Under the pieces are notes generated by a model. That model was not told the DNA's origin. It searched no databases and saw only the letters and a program-made list of their open reading frames with translations. Below are positions 7,710 to 18,392 of a stretch of 64,000 nt of DNA, one piece after another. This stretch comes from Nocardioides zeae (GTDB taxonomy: Bacteria > Actinomycetota > Actinomycetes > Propionibacteriales > Nocardioidaceae): assembly GCF_010686755.1 (NCBI RefSeq), contig NZ_JAAGXA010000001.1:372001-436000 (forward strand). Direction: 5' to 3'. Position numbers and translations under genes: made by a program. Every line of letters starts with the position of its first letter. The stretch's first letter is position 1.

Positions 7710-8752
7710 GCGCCGACGAGCAGTCCCACGCCCACGTCCCGGTCCTGCTCGACCGGGTCGTCGCGCTCCTCGAGCCGTCGCTCGCGGACGAGGGTGCCGT
7801 CCTCGTCGACTGCACCCTCGGCATGGGCGGCCACAGCGAGGCCGTGCTGAAGCGCATCCCCACCGCCCACGTCGTCGGCATCGACCGCGATCCCGAGGCC
7901 CTGGCGCGGGCGGGTCGACGGCTCGCGCCCTTCGGCGACCGCTTCACGGCCGTCCACGCCGTCTACGACGAGATCTCCGACGTGCTCGCCGAGCTCGGCC
8001 GTCCCTCGGTCGGCGGCGCGGACGCCGTCCTCTTCGACCTCGGCGTCTCCTCCCTGCAGCTCGACGAGCGCGACCGCGGGTTCGCCTACCGCGAGGACGC
8101 GCCGCTCGACATGCGGATGGACCCCACCCGCGGCCCCACCGCCGCCGACCTCCTCAACACCTACGAGGCGGCCGACCTGACCCGCGTGCTGCGCGACTTC
8201 GGCGAGGAGAAGTTCGCCCGCCGGATCGCCGACGCGATCGTCGAGCGCCGCGCCCGCACGCCGTTCACCACGTCGGGGCCGCTCGTCGAGCTGCTGTACG
8301 ACGTCATCCCCGCCCCCGCGCGACGCACCGGTGGCCACCCGGCCAAGCGCACGTTCCAGGCGCTCCGGATGGAGGTCAACGACGAGCTCGCGGTGCTGCG
8401 GCGGGCGTTGCCGGCCTCGCTGGAGGCCATCGGCGTGGGAGGCCGCGTCGTCGTGGAGTCCTACCACTCGCTGGAGGACCGCCTCGTGAAGCGGGCCTTC
8501 ACCGCGGGGAGCCGGAGCGAGGTGCCGGCCGACCTCCCCTTCGTGCCCGAGGGCTCGGAGCCCGAGCTCCGGCTCGTCACCCGCGGCGCCGAGAAGGCGG
8601 ACGCGGACGAGACGACCCACAACCCCCGGGCCGCCTCGGTGCGGCTCCGGGCCGTCGAGCGGGTCCGTCCCGCCGGCAGCAACCCCAGCACCGCCAGCAC
8701 CCCCAGCAGCACTGACCGCACCCGCAAGCAGGACGGAGGAGCTCGACGATGA
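7706..8752 (+). CDS. rsmH: 16S rRNA (cytosine1402-N4)-methyltransferase RsmH (MraW)
   Basis: 348-aa SAM-dependent methyltransferase that adds the N4-methyl group to C1402 of 16S rRNA. Visible motifs are [10 protein letters not shown] at the N-terminus, the SAM-binding loop [34 protein letters not shown] and DAPLDMRMD, then [19 protein letters not shown] near the C-terminus. The last 40 residues are Ser/Asn/Thr-rich and probably disordered. GTG start overlapping the stop of the 53-aa membrane protein; its own stop overlaps the ftsL ATG (ATGA). Confidence 0.97.
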   Translation: MSADEQSHAHVPVLLDRVVALLEPSLADEGAVLVDCTLGMGGHSEAVLKRIPTAHVVGIDRDPEALARAGRRLAPFGDRFTAVHAVYDEISDVLAELGRPSVGGADAVLFDLGVSSLQLDERDRGFAYREDAPLDMRMDPTRGPTAADLLNTYEAADLTRVLRDFGEEKFARRIADAIVERRARTPFTTSGPLVELLYDVIPAPARRTGGHPAKRTFQALRMEVNDELAVLRRALPASLEAIGVGGRVVVESYHSLEDRLVKRAFTAGSRSEVPADLPFVPEGSEPELRLVTRGAEKADADETTHNPRAASVRLRAVERVRPAGSNPSTASTPSSTDRTRKQDGGARR

Positions 8753-9336
8753 GCAGTGCACCCGCACCCCGGTGGCGTGGCGTCCCTCGCATCGCGGAGG
8801 AGGCGGTCGAGCGTGCCCGCCTCCAGGTGGTCCCGCGCGTGCGGGCCCGCGCTCCGCGCGTCCCGTTCGTCATACTCGTCGGCGCCGTGCTGCTCGCCGG
8901 CACGGTCGGCCTGCTCCTCTTCAACACCTCGATGCAGCAGGCCGCGTTCACGGGCGCGGAGCTGCAGTCCCGGGTCGACCTCCTCGACGCCAAGGAGCAG
9001 ACGCTCGCCCGCCAGGCCGAGCAGCTGCGCGACCCGCAGCGCCTGGCCGAGCAGGCGACAGCGATGGGCATGGTCCCCGCGTCCTCGCCGGCGGTCATCG
9101 ACCTCCGCGAGGGCCGCATCACGGTGCCGGGCGTGCCCGCCAGCCCCGACGACGCGCTCGACGTGGCACCCCCGGAGCCCGTGAAGCCGGCCGTGCTCGA
9201 CCCGGCGCCGATCTACCGCGACGTCACCCCGCCCGCGACGGCCACCCCGCAGGGGGAGCAGGGCACCGCGGGGGAGCAGGCGCCGGCCGGCGGGCAGCAG
9301 GACCTGCCGACGGACGACGCGCCCGCCCAGCAGTGA
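8749..9336 (+). CDS. ftsL: FtsL-like divisome protein
   Basis: 195-aa bitopic membrane protein in the ftsL position. A basic cytoplasmic N-terminus is followed by one membrane helix ([19 protein letters not shown]) at about residues 43-61, a coiled coil ([20 protein letters not shown], then [15 protein letters not shown]) and a long Pro/Ala/Gln-rich tail. FtsL bridges FtsQ and FtsB to the FtsW-FtsI synthase at the septum. The Pro-rich extension of about 75 residues is longer than in enteric FtsL but common in actinobacteria. Assignment is by position, topology and coiled coil; sequence identity in this family is low. Confidence 0.85.
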   Translation: MSSAPAPRWRGVPRIAEEAVERARLQVVPRVRARAPRVPFVILVGAVLLAGTVGLLLFNTSMQQAAFTGAELQSRVDLLDAKEQTLARQAEQLRDPQRLAEQATAMGMVPASSPAVIDLREGRITVPGVPASPDDALDVAPPEPVKPAVLDPAPIYRDVTPPATATPQGEQGTAGEQAPAGGQQDLPTDDAPAQQ

Positions 9337-9454
9337 GCCCCGCGGGCCGACACGCTCGCGACCTCCCGCGCCGCGCCGAGCCCGCCAAGTAGACATGCAC
9401 CACCGGCTCCGGCCGGACCCGTCCCTTCCCCGATCGACCGAGACGGAGCGTCCC

Positions 9455-11221
9455 GTGCCCCCCCGACCCGCATCCACCGGCCCCTCCCTGCGACGCACCG
9501 GTGCGCGGGGCTCGGTGCAGCTGCGCCTGCGGATCGGCCTCGTGCTCATCGCGATGGTCGTCTCGCTGTTCGCGGCGCGGCTGGTGCAGCTGCAGGGGAT
9601 CGACCCGGGCCAGTACGCCGCGATGGCGGCCGAGCGCGGCACCCGCACGGTCACGCTCCCCGCGGCCCGCGGCGACATCGTCGACCGGGACGGCGACCCG
9701 ATCGCCGTGTCGGTCACGGGCCTCATGGTGATCGCCGATCCGTCGCTGACCTCGGACGAGGCCCCGCAGATCGCCCGCATCCTGGCGGACGGTCTCGGCG
9801 TCGACTACTTCTCCACCCTGGACCGGCTCCGCACCGACGGCAGCCGCTACGAGTACATCGCGCGCCGCGTGCCGGCCACCACCGCCCTCGACGCGGTCGC
9901 GGCGGTCAAGGAGGCGGGGCTCGGGGGCGTCTACACCGAGCAGGACCCGGTCCGCGACTACCCGGCGGGCGAGGTCGCCGCGAACCTCGTCGGCTTCATG
10001 GGCACCGACGAGGCGCTCTACGGCCTCGAGCGCACCTTCGACCCGCTGCTGGCCGGCGAGGACGGGTCCGCGACGTACCAGGTCAGCGGGGGCAACCGCC
10101 TGCCCCGCGGGGAGAGCTCGACGGTGGAGCCCACCGACGGGTCCGACCTGAGGCTGACGATCGACCGCGACGTGCAGTGGTACGTGCAGCAGGTGCTGCG
10201 CGAGACCGTCGACGGCTCCGGCGGCGAGTCGGGCGTCGCGATCGTGCAGGACACCCGGACGGGGGAGATCCTCGCCCTGGCCGACTACCCGACGTACGAC
10301 GCCCGGGAGCCCCTGGAGGCCGACGAGTCGGACCTCGGGTCGCGCGCCCTGAGCGACGTGTACGAGCCGGGCTCGGTCGAGAAGGCGCTGACGATGGCGG
10401 CGCTCATCGACGCGGGGAAGGTGACGCCGGAGACCCGCATCACGGTGCCGTCCCACCTCGAGCGCCAGGGACGTCGGATCGGCGACTACTGGGAGCACGA
10501 CACGCTGCGCCTGACGCTGGCGGGCGTGCTCGCCAAGTCGTCCAACATCGGCACCGTGCTGGCCAACGACGCGTTCTCCTCCGACGAGCTGCACGACTAC
10601 CTGACCGCCTTCGGGCTGGGTCAGCCGACCAACGTGGGTGTGCGGGGCGAGGCCTCCGGCATCCTCCCGCCGGCGGCCGACTGGACGCAGATGGAGCACG
10701 ACCGCATCGCCTTCGGGCAGTCGCTGTCGGTCAACGCGCTGCAGATGATCAGCGCCGTCAACGCGATCGCCAACGGCGGCGTCTACGTCTCGCCCAGCCT
10801 CGTCGAGGGCGAGGCGACCACCGCGGACGGCCTCGAGGTCGGCACCGACACGACGACGACGCGACGCGTGGTGAGCGAGGAGGCGGCCGCCGAGACCGCC
10901 GAGATGATGGAGCGGGTCGTCGACCCGGACGCCGGCGTCGCGCCGGGCGCCCAGGTCGAGGGCTACCGCGTGGCGGGCAAGACGGGCACCGCGCAGCGCG
11001 CGGTCGACGGCGGCTACGACGGCACGTCCGTGTCCTTCGCCGGGTTCGCGCCGGCGGACGACCCGCGCTTCACCGTGTACGTCGTCGTGCACGACCCCGC
11101 CAGCGGCGGTGGCGGCTCGGTGGCGGGCCCCGCGTTCAGCCAGATCATGTCCCACGTGCTCCGCACCTACGCGGTGGCACCGACCGGCACGCCGCCCTCC
11201 GACCTCCCCGTGGAGTGGTGA
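9455..11221 (+). CDS. ftsI: Septal peptidoglycan transpeptidase FtsI (class B PBP)
   Basis: 588-aa class B penicillin-binding protein that cross-links septal peptidoglycan together with FtsW. Order: basic cytoplasmic N-terminus, one membrane helix (LRIGLVLIAMVVSLFAARLV) at about residues 24-43, dimerisation domain (AARGDIVDRDGDPIAVS, RDYPAGEVAANLVG), then transpeptidase with SVEK (Ser307, Lys310), SSN (362-364) and KTG (509-511). No PASTA domain follows; the protein ends shortly after the transpeptidase (TPPSDLPVEW). I prefer GTG 9455, six bases after GGAG; ATG 9395 lies upstream in frame without a ribosome-binding site. It is 118 bp from ftsL, the largest gap in this part of the cluster. Confidence 0.95.
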   Translation: MPPRPASTGPSLRRTGARGSVQLRLRIGLVLIAMVVSLFAARLVQLQGIDPGQYAAMAAERGTRTVTLPAARGDIVDRDGDPIAVSVTGLMVIADPSLTSDEAPQIARILADGLGVDYFSTLDRLRTDGSRYEYIARRVPATTALDAVAAVKEAGLGGVYTEQDPVRDYPAGEVAANLVGFMGTDEALYGLERTFDPLLAGEDGSATYQVSGGNRLPRGESSTVEPTDGSDLRLTIDRDVQWYVQQVLRETVDGSGGESGVAIVQDTRTGEILALADYPTYDAREPLEADESDLGSRALSDVYEPGSVEKALTMAALIDAGKVTPETRITVPSHLERQGRRIGDYWEHDTLRLTLAGVLAKSSNIGTVLANDAFSSDELHDYLTAFGLGQPTNVGVRGEASGILPPAADWTQMEHDRIAFGQSLSVNALQMISAVNAIANGGVYVSPSLVEGEATTADGLEVGTDTTTTRRVVSEEAAAETAEMMERVVDPDAGVAPGAQVEGYRVAGKTGTAQRAVDGGYDGTSVSFAGFAPADDPRFTVYVVVHDPASGGGGSVAGPAFSQIMSHVLRTYAVAPTGTPPSDLPVEW

Positions 11222-11246
11222 CGCCGTGTCCGTGCAGCGCACGTCC

Positions 11247-11252
11247 TAGGCT
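11247..11252 (+). promoter_or_regulatory. -10 box for leaderless murE transcript
   Basis: TAGGCT six bases before the murE ATG, in the 37-bp gap after ftsI. murE has no ribosome-binding site, so transcription probably starts at or next to its ATG. Confidence 0.55.
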
Positions 11253-11258
11253 GCTCCG

Positions 11259-12920
11259 ATGAGCTCGACACCCTCCCCGTCGGCGTCGGACGACCGGGCC
11301 GCGCTGCGTGCGGCGCGACCCCGCGACCCCGCCCCGGTGCCGCTGGCCGTGCTCGCCGCCGACCTCGGCGCCGCCCTCGCGGTCGGTGACGACCCGTCCG
11401 TGACGGGCCTCGCCGTCACGGGGGTCACCCTGAGCTCGGCCCGGGTCCTCCCCGGCGACCTGTACGTCGCGCTGCCGGGCGCCCGCGCCCACGGCGCCGA
11501 CTTCGTGCCCGCCGCCGTGGCGGCCGGCGCCGTCGCCGTGCTGACCGACGCGGACGGGGCGGCGCGGGTGGCCGCTGCAGCCGCTGCCGCCGCCTCTGCC
11601 TCCGACGCGGGCCCGGTCGTGCCCGTGCTCGTCGTCGACCGGCCCCGGGCGGTGCTCGGCGCCCTGGCGGCGGCGGTGCACGACGCGCCGGCGGCGCGGA
11701 TGGCGACGATCGCGGTGACCGGCACCCAGGGCAAGACGACGACGACGCGGCTCGCGGAGCAGGCGCTCACCGGCGCGGGCGTGCCCGCCGCGGTCATCGG
11801 GACGGTCGGCACGCGCGTGCTCGGCCGGGACGTGCCGACGGTGCTGACGACGCCCGAGGCCCCCGATCTGCACGGCCTCTTCGCCCGCATGCTCGAGGAC
11901 GGCGTGCGGGTGTGCGCCATGGAGGTCTCGAGCCACGCGCTGGTGCTCGGCCGTGTCGACGGCGTCGTGTTCGACGTCGCCGTGTTCACCAACCTCGGGC
12001 GCGACCACCTCGACTTCCACGCCGACGTGGAGGAGTACTTCGCGGCCAAGGCCTCGCTGTTCACGCCCGAGCGCACGCGCAGGGCCCTGGTCAACGTCGA
12101 CGACCCCTTCGGCCGCCGCCTCGTGGGGCTCGCCACGGAGGCGGGCGTGCCGGTCGTGACGTTCGCCCTGCGCGACCCGGCCGCGGACTGGCGCGCCGTC
12201 GACGTCGTGGCGGAGCCCGAGGGATCCCGGTTCACGCTGCTGGGGCCGGGCGGCCTGCGCGTCGAGACGGCCGTGCCGCTGCCGGGCGACTTCAACGTGG
12301 CCAACGCGCTGGCGGCGGTCGCCGCCTGCGTCGAGGCGGGGGAGGACCCGGCCGAGGTGGCGGCCGGGCTGGCCGCTTCGGCGGGCGTGCCCGGCCGGCT
12401 CGAGCGGGTGCCGACGACCCAGCCGTTCACCGTCGTCGTCGACTACGCCCACAAGCCCGACGCGGTCGCGGCCGCCCTCGGCACCCTGCGGCCGCTCAGC
12501 AGCGGACGCCTCGTCCTCGTCCTCGGTGCGGGGGGTGACCGCGACCCGGGCAAGCGTCCGCTCATGGGACGGATCGGGGCGGAGCTGGCCGACGTGCTCG
12601 TCGTCACCGACGACAACCCGCGCACCGAGGACCCGGCGGCCATCCGCGCCGCGGTGCTGGCGGGCGCGGCCGAGGTGCCCACGGAGGTGCGGGCCGACGT
12701 GCGGGAGATCGGGGACCGGCGGCTCGCCGTCCGGGCGGCGGTGGAGCTCGCTGGTCCGGGCGACATCGTCGTGCTGGCCGGCAAGGGCCACGAGACCGGC
12801 CAGGAGGTGCACGGCGTCGTGCACCCGTTCGACGACCGGGTGGTCGCCGCCGAGGAGCTCGACCGGCTCCCTCCCGCGGCGGACGACGCGGCCGACCCCG
12901 TGCAGGAGGACCGTCCCTGA
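11259..12920 (+). CDS. murE: UDP-MurNAc-tripeptide synthetase MurE
   Basis: 553-aa cytoplasmic ligase that adds the diamino acid at position 3 of the peptidoglycan stem peptide. ATP loop TGTQGKTTTT lies at about residues 153-162; SSHALVLGRVDG and FTNLGRDHLDFH carry the central-domain substrate residues; DNPR at 452-455 is the diaminopimelate-type recognition motif, so the residue added is a DAP isomer, not lysine. An Ala-rich insert of ~20 residues (AAAAAAAASAS) sits in the N-terminal domain. It begins 37 bp after ftsI without a ribosome-binding site but behind TAGGCT, and its TGA overlaps the murF ATG by one base. Confidence 0.96.
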   Translation: MSSTPSPSASDDRAALRAARPRDPAPVPLAVLAADLGAALAVGDDPSVTGLAVTGVTLSSARVLPGDLYVALPGARAHGADFVPAAVAAGAVAVLTDADGAARVAAAAAAAASASDAGPVVPVLVVDRPRAVLGALAAAVHDAPAARMATIAVTGTQGKTTTTRLAEQALTGAGVPAAVIGTVGTRVLGRDVPTVLTTPEAPDLHGLFARMLEDGVRVCAMEVSSHALVLGRVDGVVFDVAVFTNLGRDHLDFHADVEEYFAAKASLFTPERTRRALVNVDDPFGRRLVGLATEAGVPVVTFALRDPAADWRAVDVVAEPEGSRFTLLGPGGLRVETAVPLPGDFNVANALAAVAACVEAGEDPAEVAAGLAASAGVPGRLERVPTTQPFTVVVDYAHKPDAVAAALGTLRPLSSGRLVLVLGAGGDRDPGKRPLMGRIGAELADVLVVTDDNPRTEDPAAIRAAVLAGAAEVPTEVRADVREIGDRRLAVRAAVELAGPGDIVVLAGKGHETGQEVHGVVHPFDDRVVAAEELDRLPPAADDAADPVQEDRP

Positions 12921-14377
12921 TGCTGCCCCTCACCCTGGCCGAGATCGCGTCCGCGACCGGTGGCCGCGTCGACCCGCCCGAGGCCGCCGACGTGCGCGTC
13001 ACCGGGCCGGCCTCCCTCGACTCGCGCGACGTCCCCGACGGCGGTCTCTTCGTCGCCGTCGCCGGCGAGCGGGTCGACGGCCACGACTACGCCGCCGCCG
13101 CCGTGGCCGAGGGCGCAGCGGCCGTGCTGGCCGCGCGCGAGGTAGGCGTGCCGGCGGTCGTCGTGGCCGACCCGGCCGTCGCGCTCGGCCGTCTCGCCCG
13201 GACGGTGCTCGACCGGCTGCGTGCCGAGGGTGACCTGACGGTGCTGGCGATGACGGGGAGCCAGGGGAAGACGGGGGTCAAGGACTACCTGAGCCAGGTG
13301 CTCGGCGCCGCGGGACCGACGGTCGCGACGGCCGGCAACTTCAACAACGAGCTCGGTGTGCCCCTGACCGTGCTGCGGGCCGACGCCGGCACGCGCTACC
13401 TCGTGGTCGAGATGGGCGCCCGCGGCATCGGCCACATCGCCTACCTCTGCAGCATCGCGCCGCCCGACGTGGCCGCCGTGCTCAACGTCGGCACGGCCCA
13501 CCTCGGGGAGTTCGGCTCCGTCGACGCGATCGCCCGGGGCAAGGGCGAGATCGTCGAGGCGCTGTCCGGCAGCGGGGTCGCGGTGCTCAACGCCGACGAC
13601 GCCCGGGTCGCCGCGATGGTGGAGCGCACCCCGGCCCGGGTGCTGCACTTCGGCGAGGGGGCCGGCCCGGACGGCGTGGCGTGGCGGGGGCTGACGCTCG
13701 ACGAGCTCGGCCGACCCGAGGTGGAGCTGGGCCACGGCGGCACGTGGCTGCCGCTGCACCTCGCGGCCTCGGGGGCCCACCAGGTGGCGAACGCCGCCGC
13801 CGCGGCGGCCATGGCGCTGGGTGCGGGGGTGGACCTCGACGTCGTCGTGGCGGGGCTGGCCGGGGCGTCCCCGCGCTCGCGGTGGCGGATGGAGGTCACG
13901 GAGCGGCACGACGGCCTGCTCGTGGTCAACGACGCCTACAACGCCAACCCCGGGTCGATGGCGGCCGCGCTCCGCACGCTGGTCGCGATCGCCGACCGGC
14001 GCTCGGTGGGACGCAGCATCGCCGTCCTGGGCGAGATGCTCGAGCTGGGGGAGACCTCCCGGGACGAGCACGTCGCGCTCGGGCGCGTGGCCGGAGAGCT
14101 CGGCGTCGACCTCGTGGTCGCCGTGGGGGCCGCGGACGGCGTCGGCGGCTGGATCGCCGACGCGGCGCGCGAGGCGGGGGCCGAGGCGCACCTCACGTCG
14201 ACCCGGCACGAGGCGCTCGCCTGGTTGCGACACAATGTCTCGGCTCGCGACGTGGTGCTGCTCAAGGCATCGCGGGGCGGCGGGCTCGAGGTGGTGGCCG
14301 AGGGGCTGCTGGCGACGGCGGGCGACCGTGCCGAGGGCACGGGCGAGAAGGACCAACAGGAAGGACCGACGACGTGA
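12920..14377 (+). CDS. murF: UDP-MurNAc-tripeptide:D-Ala-D-Ala ligase MurF
   Basis: 485-aa Mur ligase that joins D-Ala-D-Ala to the UDP-MurNAc-tripeptide, completing the soluble precursor. P-loop [11 protein letters not shown] is at about residues 112-122; [24 protein letters not shown] and [11 protein letters not shown] are family motifs of the central and C-terminal domains. Start codon shares one base with the murE stop (TGATG); the stop overlaps the mraY GTG. Length is normal for the family. Confidence 0.96.
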   Translation: MLPLTLAEIASATGGRVDPPEAADVRVTGPASLDSRDVPDGGLFVAVAGERVDGHDYAAAAVAEGAAAVLAAREVGVPAVVVADPAVALGRLARTVLDRLRAEGDLTVLAMTGSQGKTGVKDYLSQVLGAAGPTVATAGNFNNELGVPLTVLRADAGTRYLVVEMGARGIGHIAYLCSIAPPDVAAVLNVGTAHLGEFGSVDAIARGKGEIVEALSGSGVAVLNADDARVAAMVERTPARVLHFGEGAGPDGVAWRGLTLDELGRPEVELGHGGTWLPLHLAASGAHQVANAAAAAAMALGAGVDLDVVVAGLAGASPRSRWRMEVTERHDGLLVVNDAYNANPGSMAAALRTLVAIADRRSVGRSIAVLGEMLELGETSRDEHVALGRVAGELGVDLVVAVGAADGVGGWIADAAREAGAEAHLTSTRHEALAWLRHNVSARDVVLLKASRGGGLEVVAEGLLATAGDRAEGTGEKDQQEGPTT

Positions 14378-15450
14378 GGGCGATCCTGCTCGGGGGTGGA
14401 CTCGCGCTGGTGCTGTCCCTGCTGGGCACCCGGGTGGCGATCCGGGTGCTGTCCGCGAAGGGCTACGGGCAGGAGATCCGCGACGACGGGCCGACCTCCC
14501 ACCACACCAAGCGCGGCACGCCGACCATGGGCGGCATCGTCATCATCGCGGCCGCGGTGCTCGGCTACCTGTTCGCCAAGCTGGTGACGTGGACGCCCCC
14601 GTCGGCGTCGGCGTGGCTGCTGCTCTTCCTCTTCGTCGGCCTCGGCATGGTCGGCTTCCTCGACGACTTCATCAAGATCTACAAGCAGCGCAGCCTCGGT
14701 CTGCGGAGCAAGGCGAAGATGATCGGCCAGACCGTCATCGCCCTGACCTTCGGCGCGCTGGCGCTCTCCCCGTGGCTGGAGTCGGCGGCGAACGGCCGCA
14801 CCCCGGCGTCCAACCACGTCTCGTTCCTGCGGGACATCGCCTGGCTCGGTCTGCCCGCCGTCGTCGCGGTGCTGCTCATCTGGTTCATCATCGCCGGCAC
14901 CAGCAACGGCATGAACCTCACGGACGGGCTCGACGGCCTCGCCGCCGGCGCCTCCACCATGGTCTTCGGCGCCTACACGCTCGTCTGCATCTGGCAGTTC
15001 AACCAGCTGTGCGGGCCGGGCCAGGTGAACGAGTACTGCTACGAGGTGCGCGACCCCCTCGACCTCGGCATCGTCGCGGCGGCCATCACCGGCGCCTGCT
15101 TCGGCTTCCTCTGGTGGAACGCCTCGCCCGCCCGGATCTTCATGGGCGACACCGGCTCGCTGGCGCTCGGCGGCGCCCTCGCCGGCCTGGCGATCCTGAC
15201 GCGCACCGAGCTGCTGCTCGTCATCCTCGGCGGCCTGTTCCTGCTCGAGACGCTGTCGGTGATGCTGCAGGTCGGCTTCTTCAAGGCGACGAAGGGGCGG
15301 CGCCTGTTCCGCATGGCGCCGTTGCACCACCACTTCGAGATGCTCGGCTGGGAGCAGGTCACCGTCGTCATCCGGTTCTGGATCATCACGGGCACGTTCG
15401 TCGCGGCCGGCATGGGCATCTTCTACGCCGAGTGGGTGGCGAACCTGTGA
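14374..15450 (+). CDS. mraY: Phospho-MurNAc-pentapeptide translocase MraY
   Basis: 358-aa polytopic membrane enzyme that transfers phospho-MurNAc-pentapeptide to undecaprenyl phosphate, forming lipid I. About ten membrane helices are visible; the catalytic motifs are [17 protein letters not shown] (with the DD pair), [12 protein letters not shown] and the cytoplasmic [11 protein letters not shown] histidine loop. Helix 1 begins almost at the start codon ([16 protein letters not shown]). GTG start within the murF stop (GTGA), preceded by AGGAAGGA. Confidence 0.96.
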   Translation: MRAILLGGGLALVLSLLGTRVAIRVLSAKGYGQEIRDDGPTSHHTKRGTPTMGGIVIIAAAVLGYLFAKLVTWTPPSASAWLLLFLFVGLGMVGFLDDFIKIYKQRSLGLRSKAKMIGQTVIALTFGALALSPWLESAANGRTPASNHVSFLRDIAWLGLPAVVAVLLIWFIIAGTSNGMNLTDGLDGLAAGASTMVFGAYTLVCIWQFNQLCGPGQVNEYCYEVRDPLDLGIVAAAITGACFGFLWWNASPARIFMGDTGSLALGGALAGLAILTRTELLLVILGGLFLLETLSVMLQVGFFKATKGRRLFRMAPLHHHFEMLGWEQVTVVIRFWIITGTFVAAGMGIFYAEWVANL

Positions 15451-16943
15451 GCGGCGTCCGCCGCGACCCCGCCGACCTCGGCCGCACCGACTCCTGGGAG
15501 GGCGTGCGCGCCGTCGTCGCCGGCTTCGGCGTCTCCGGCTTCGCCGCCGCGGACAACCTCAACCACCTCGGCGCCGAGGTGACCGCGCTCGACGAGTCGA
15601 CGGCGGGCGACCGGCCCGAGAAGGCGGAGCTGCTCGAGGTGCTCGGGGCCACCGTGCGCCTCGGCCAGGGCGCCACGGCGGACCTCCCCGACGACGTCGA
15701 CGTCGTCGTGACCTCGCCGGGCTGGCGACCGGATGCGCCCCTGCTGGCGCAGGCGGCCGCCCGCGGCGTACCGGTGTGGGGCGAGGTGGAGCTCGCGTGG
15801 CGGCTGCGCGACCCGGAGCGTCCGGCGCCGTGGATCGCGGTCACCGGCACCAACGGCAAGACCACGACCGTGCAGATGCTCGACGCGATCCTCACCGCGG
15901 CCGGGCTCCGGAGCGCCGCCGTCGGCAACGTCGGCCGCCCGGTCGTCGAGGCGGTGATGGACCCGGCCGGTTACGACGTGCTGGCCGTCGAGCTCTCCAG
16001 CTTCCAGCTGCACTACACGCGCTCGATGAGCGCGGAGTCCGCCGCGGTGCTCAACCTCGCCGAGGACCACCTCGACTGGTACGCCGACATGCGCGGGTAC
16101 GCCGCGGACAAGGCGCGGATCTACGGGAACGTGCAGCGGGCCTGCGTCTACAACGTCGCGGACCCCGCCACCGAGCAGATGGTGCGCGACGCCGACGTGG
16201 TGGAGGGCGCGCGGGCGATCGGCTTCACGCTCGGCATGCCGGGCGTGGGGATGGTCGGCCTCGTGGAGGACATCCTGGCCGACCGCGCGTTCGTCGAGCA
16301 GCGCACCACGAGCGCGGCCGAGCTGTGCACCGTCGCGGACCTCGCCTCGCCGGCCCCGCACTTCGTCGCGAACGCCCTCGCCGCGGCCGCGCTGGCCCGC
16401 GCCCACGGGGTCTCGCAGCAGGCGGTGCGCGACGGCCTGCGGGCCTTCCGTCCCGACGGCCACCGCATCGCCGAGGTGGCGGTGCTCGACGGGGTGCGCT
16501 GGGTCGACGACTCCAAGGCGACCAACCCGCACGCGGCGCAGTCCTCCCTGCAGGCCTACGACCCGGTCGTGTGGATCGCGGGCGGCCTCGCCAAGGGCGC
16601 CCGGTTCGACGAGCTCGTCCAGTCGGCCCGACCGCGGCTGCGCGGCGCCGTCGTCTACGGCCAGGACCGTGCGGTGATCGTGGACGCGTTGACGCGACAC
16701 GCGCCCGACCTCCCGCTCATCGTGCTCGACGAGCAGGAGACTGCCTCCGTCGGTGACCCCATGGCGGTGGTCGTCGACGCCGCCGCCCGGCTCGCCGAGC
16801 GGGGGGACACGGTGCTGCTGGCCCCGGGGTGCGCGTCCATGGACATGTTCGCGAACTACGGAGCCCGCGGCGACGCCTTCGCCGCCGCCGTGCGGCGGCG
16901 GGGCGGGCAGCAGCCGCCGGACGGACAGCAGGGGCTCGACTAG
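15447..16943 (+). CDS. murD: UDP-MurNAc-L-alanine:D-glutamate ligase MurD
   Basis: 498-aa Mur ligase adding D-Glu to UDP-MurNAc-L-Ala. N-terminal Rossmann-like uracil-binding domain ([16 protein letters not shown]), P-loop [11 protein letters not shown] near residues 132-142, [22 protein letters not shown], and [15 protein letters not shown] in the C-terminal domain. GTG start overlaps the mraY stop. The C-terminal tail ([13 protein letters not shown]) is a short extension. The next gene, ftsW, starts 45 bp downstream. Confidence 0.96.
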   Translation: MSGVRRDPADLGRTDSWEGVRAVVAGFGVSGFAAADNLNHLGAEVTALDESTAGDRPEKAELLEVLGATVRLGQGATADLPDDVDVVVTSPGWRPDAPLLAQAAARGVPVWGEVELAWRLRDPERPAPWIAVTGTNGKTTTVQMLDAILTAAGLRSAAVGNVGRPVVEAVMDPAGYDVLAVELSSFQLHYTRSMSAESAAVLNLAEDHLDWYADMRGYAADKARIYGNVQRACVYNVADPATEQMVRDADVVEGARAIGFTLGMPGVGMVGLVEDILADRAFVEQRTTSAAELCTVADLASPAPHFVANALAAAALARAHGVSQQAVRDGLRAFRPDGHRIAEVAVLDGVRWVDDSKATNPHAAQSSLQAYDPVVWIAGGLAKGARFDELVQSARPRLRGAVVYGQDRAVIVDALTRHAPDLPLIVLDEQETASVGDPMAVVVDAAARLAERGDTVLLAPGCASMDMFANYGARGDAFAAAVRRRGGQQPPDGQQGLD

Positions 16944-16987
16944 TCGCTCGCGGAGCGGCTCGACCTGGAGGGACGGGAAGGACACCG

Positions 16988-18277
16988 GTGACCACCACGC
17001 AGGAGCCTCCCGTCTCGACCGGACCCGCGACCGGACCCGCGACCGGACCCGCGACCGCCGGTGGTGCCGCGGCCCCGGCCGGTGGGCACGGCCGGCTGGA
17101 CTTGAGCCGCGGCCTGGGCTGGGTCCACGCGGCGCGCAGCGCCCTCGGGCGTCCGCTGACGTCGTACTACCTGCTCCTCGGCGCCTCCGCGCTGCTCCTC
17201 ACCATCGGCCTCGTCATGGTGCTGAGCGCCTCGAGCGTCTACGCCTTCAAGGCGACGGGCGACTCCTACCTCGTGGTCAAGCGCCAGCTCATGTGGGCGG
17301 TGATCGGGGTGGTCGTCGCGGCCGTCGTCGTGCGCATGCCGCCGCGGCTCGTGCGGCGCCTCATGTGGTTCCCCGGCCTGTTCGTGGTGGTCGCCCTGCT
17401 GCTGGCCACCCAGACGCCGCTCGGTGTCACGGTCAACGGCAACACGAACTGGGTGGCGCTCGGCCCCGTGCAGGTGCAACCGTCGGAGGTCGCGAAGCTG
17501 ACGCTCGTGCTGTGGGCGGCGGACGTCTACGCCAACAAGGAGCGGCGTCTCGACCAGCTGCGCCACATGGTCGTGCCGGTCGTGCCGGTGATGCTCGTCA
17601 TCGTGCTGCTGGTCCTGCTGCAGCGCGACCTCGGCACGGCGCTCGTCGTCATGGCCATCATGCTGGCGATGCTGTGGGTGGTCGGGTTCCCGGCACGCTA
17701 CTTCGCGATCACGCTCGCGGGCATCGGGGTGCTGGCCCTGGTCCTCGCCTGGACGAGCGCGGAGCGCGTCAAGCGCATCACCAACTTCCTCGACCCCTTC
17801 AAGGACTTCCACGACGCGGGCTGGCAGCCCGCCCACGGCCTGTTCGCGCTCTCCTCGGGCGGTGTCTTCGGCCAGGGGATCGGGGCCAGCCAGCAGAAGT
17901 GGGGCGACCTGCCCGAGGCGCACACCGACTTCATCTTCGCCGTGCTCGGCGAGGAGCTCGGCCTGTTCGGCACCATGCTCGTGCTCGCGCTGTTCCTCAC
18001 GATCGCCGTCGCGGCGATCCGGATGGCGTCGACCACCGCTGACCCGTTCGTGCGCTACGCGAGCTTCGGCATCGTGGTCTGGCTGCTCGGGCAGGCGATG
18101 ATCAACGTCGGGATGGTGCTGACGCTGCTGCCCGTCATCGGCATCCCGCTGCCCCTCGTGTCCTACGGCGGATCGGCGCTCGTGCCGTCCATCGTCGCGC
18201 TCGGCCTGCTCATCTCCTTCGCCCGGCGCGAGCCGGAGGCCGCCGCGGCCCTCGCCGCACGCCGCCGCGGTCGCTGA
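16988..18277 (+). CDS. ftsW: SEDS peptidoglycan polymerase FtsW
   Basis: 429-aa SEDS-family glycosyltransferase that polymerises lipid II at the septum with FtsI. About ten membrane helices are visible after a ~60-residue cytoplasmic N-terminus that contains a TGPA repeat. Family motifs: WVALGPVQVQPSEVAKL, QRDLGTALV, WQPAHGLFALSSGGVFGQG, PEAHTDFIFAVLGEELG and PLPLVSYGGSAL. GTG start after GGGAAGG. The basic C-terminus is short. Confidence 0.95.
   Translation: MTTTQEPPVSTGPATGPATGPATAGGAAAPAGGHGRLDLSRGLGWVHAARSALGRPLTSYYLLLGASALLLTIGLVMVLSASSVYAFKATGDSYLVVKRQLMWAVIGVVVAAVVVRMPPRLVRRLMWFPGLFVVVALLLATQTPLGVTVNGNTNWVALGPVQVQPSEVAKLTLVLWAADVYANKERRLDQLRHMVVPVVPVMLVIVLLVLLQRDLGTALVVMAIMLAMLWVVGFPARYFAITLAGIGVLALVLAWTSAERVKRITNFLDPFKDFHDAGWQPAHGLFALSSGGVFGQGIGASQQKWGDLPEAHTDFIFAVLGEELGLFGTMLVLALFLTIAVAAIRMASTTADPFVRYASFGIVVWLLGQAMINVGMVLTLLPVIGIPLPLVSYGGSALVPSIVALGLLISFARREPEAAAALAARRRGR
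17018..17053 (+). repeat. Three 12-bp tandem repeats in ftsW N-terminus
   Basis: ACCGGACCCGCG occurs three times in perfect tandem and encodes the repeated TGPA unit of the cytoplasmic FtsW tail. Copy-number change would keep the reading frame. Confidence 0.85.
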
Positions 18278-18281
18278 CCGC

Positions 18282-18299
18282 GCGGGGGCGTGCCCCCGC
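18282..18299 (+). terminator. Hairpin between ftsW and murG
   Basis: GCGGGGGC and GCCCCCGC pair over a two-base loop just after the ftsW stop. A second small hairpin (GGTCCGG 18352-18358 with CCGGACC 18366-18372) precedes the murG ribosome-binding site. They could attenuate or process the transcript between the two genes; the tight loop makes the first a weak terminator call. Confidence 0.35.
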
Positions 18300-18392
18300 C
18301 GTCGGGGCGCACCCGCGAGACTGACCCCCGACCCCTGAGACCGACGACGAGGTCCGGCCCCCTGCCCGGACCGTGACCGAGGAAGGCCGATC

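Noticed and set aside
9395..9454. ATG 9395 as start of ftsI
   Set aside because: No ribosome-binding site, whereas GTG 9455 follows GGAG at good spacing; kept only as an alternative.
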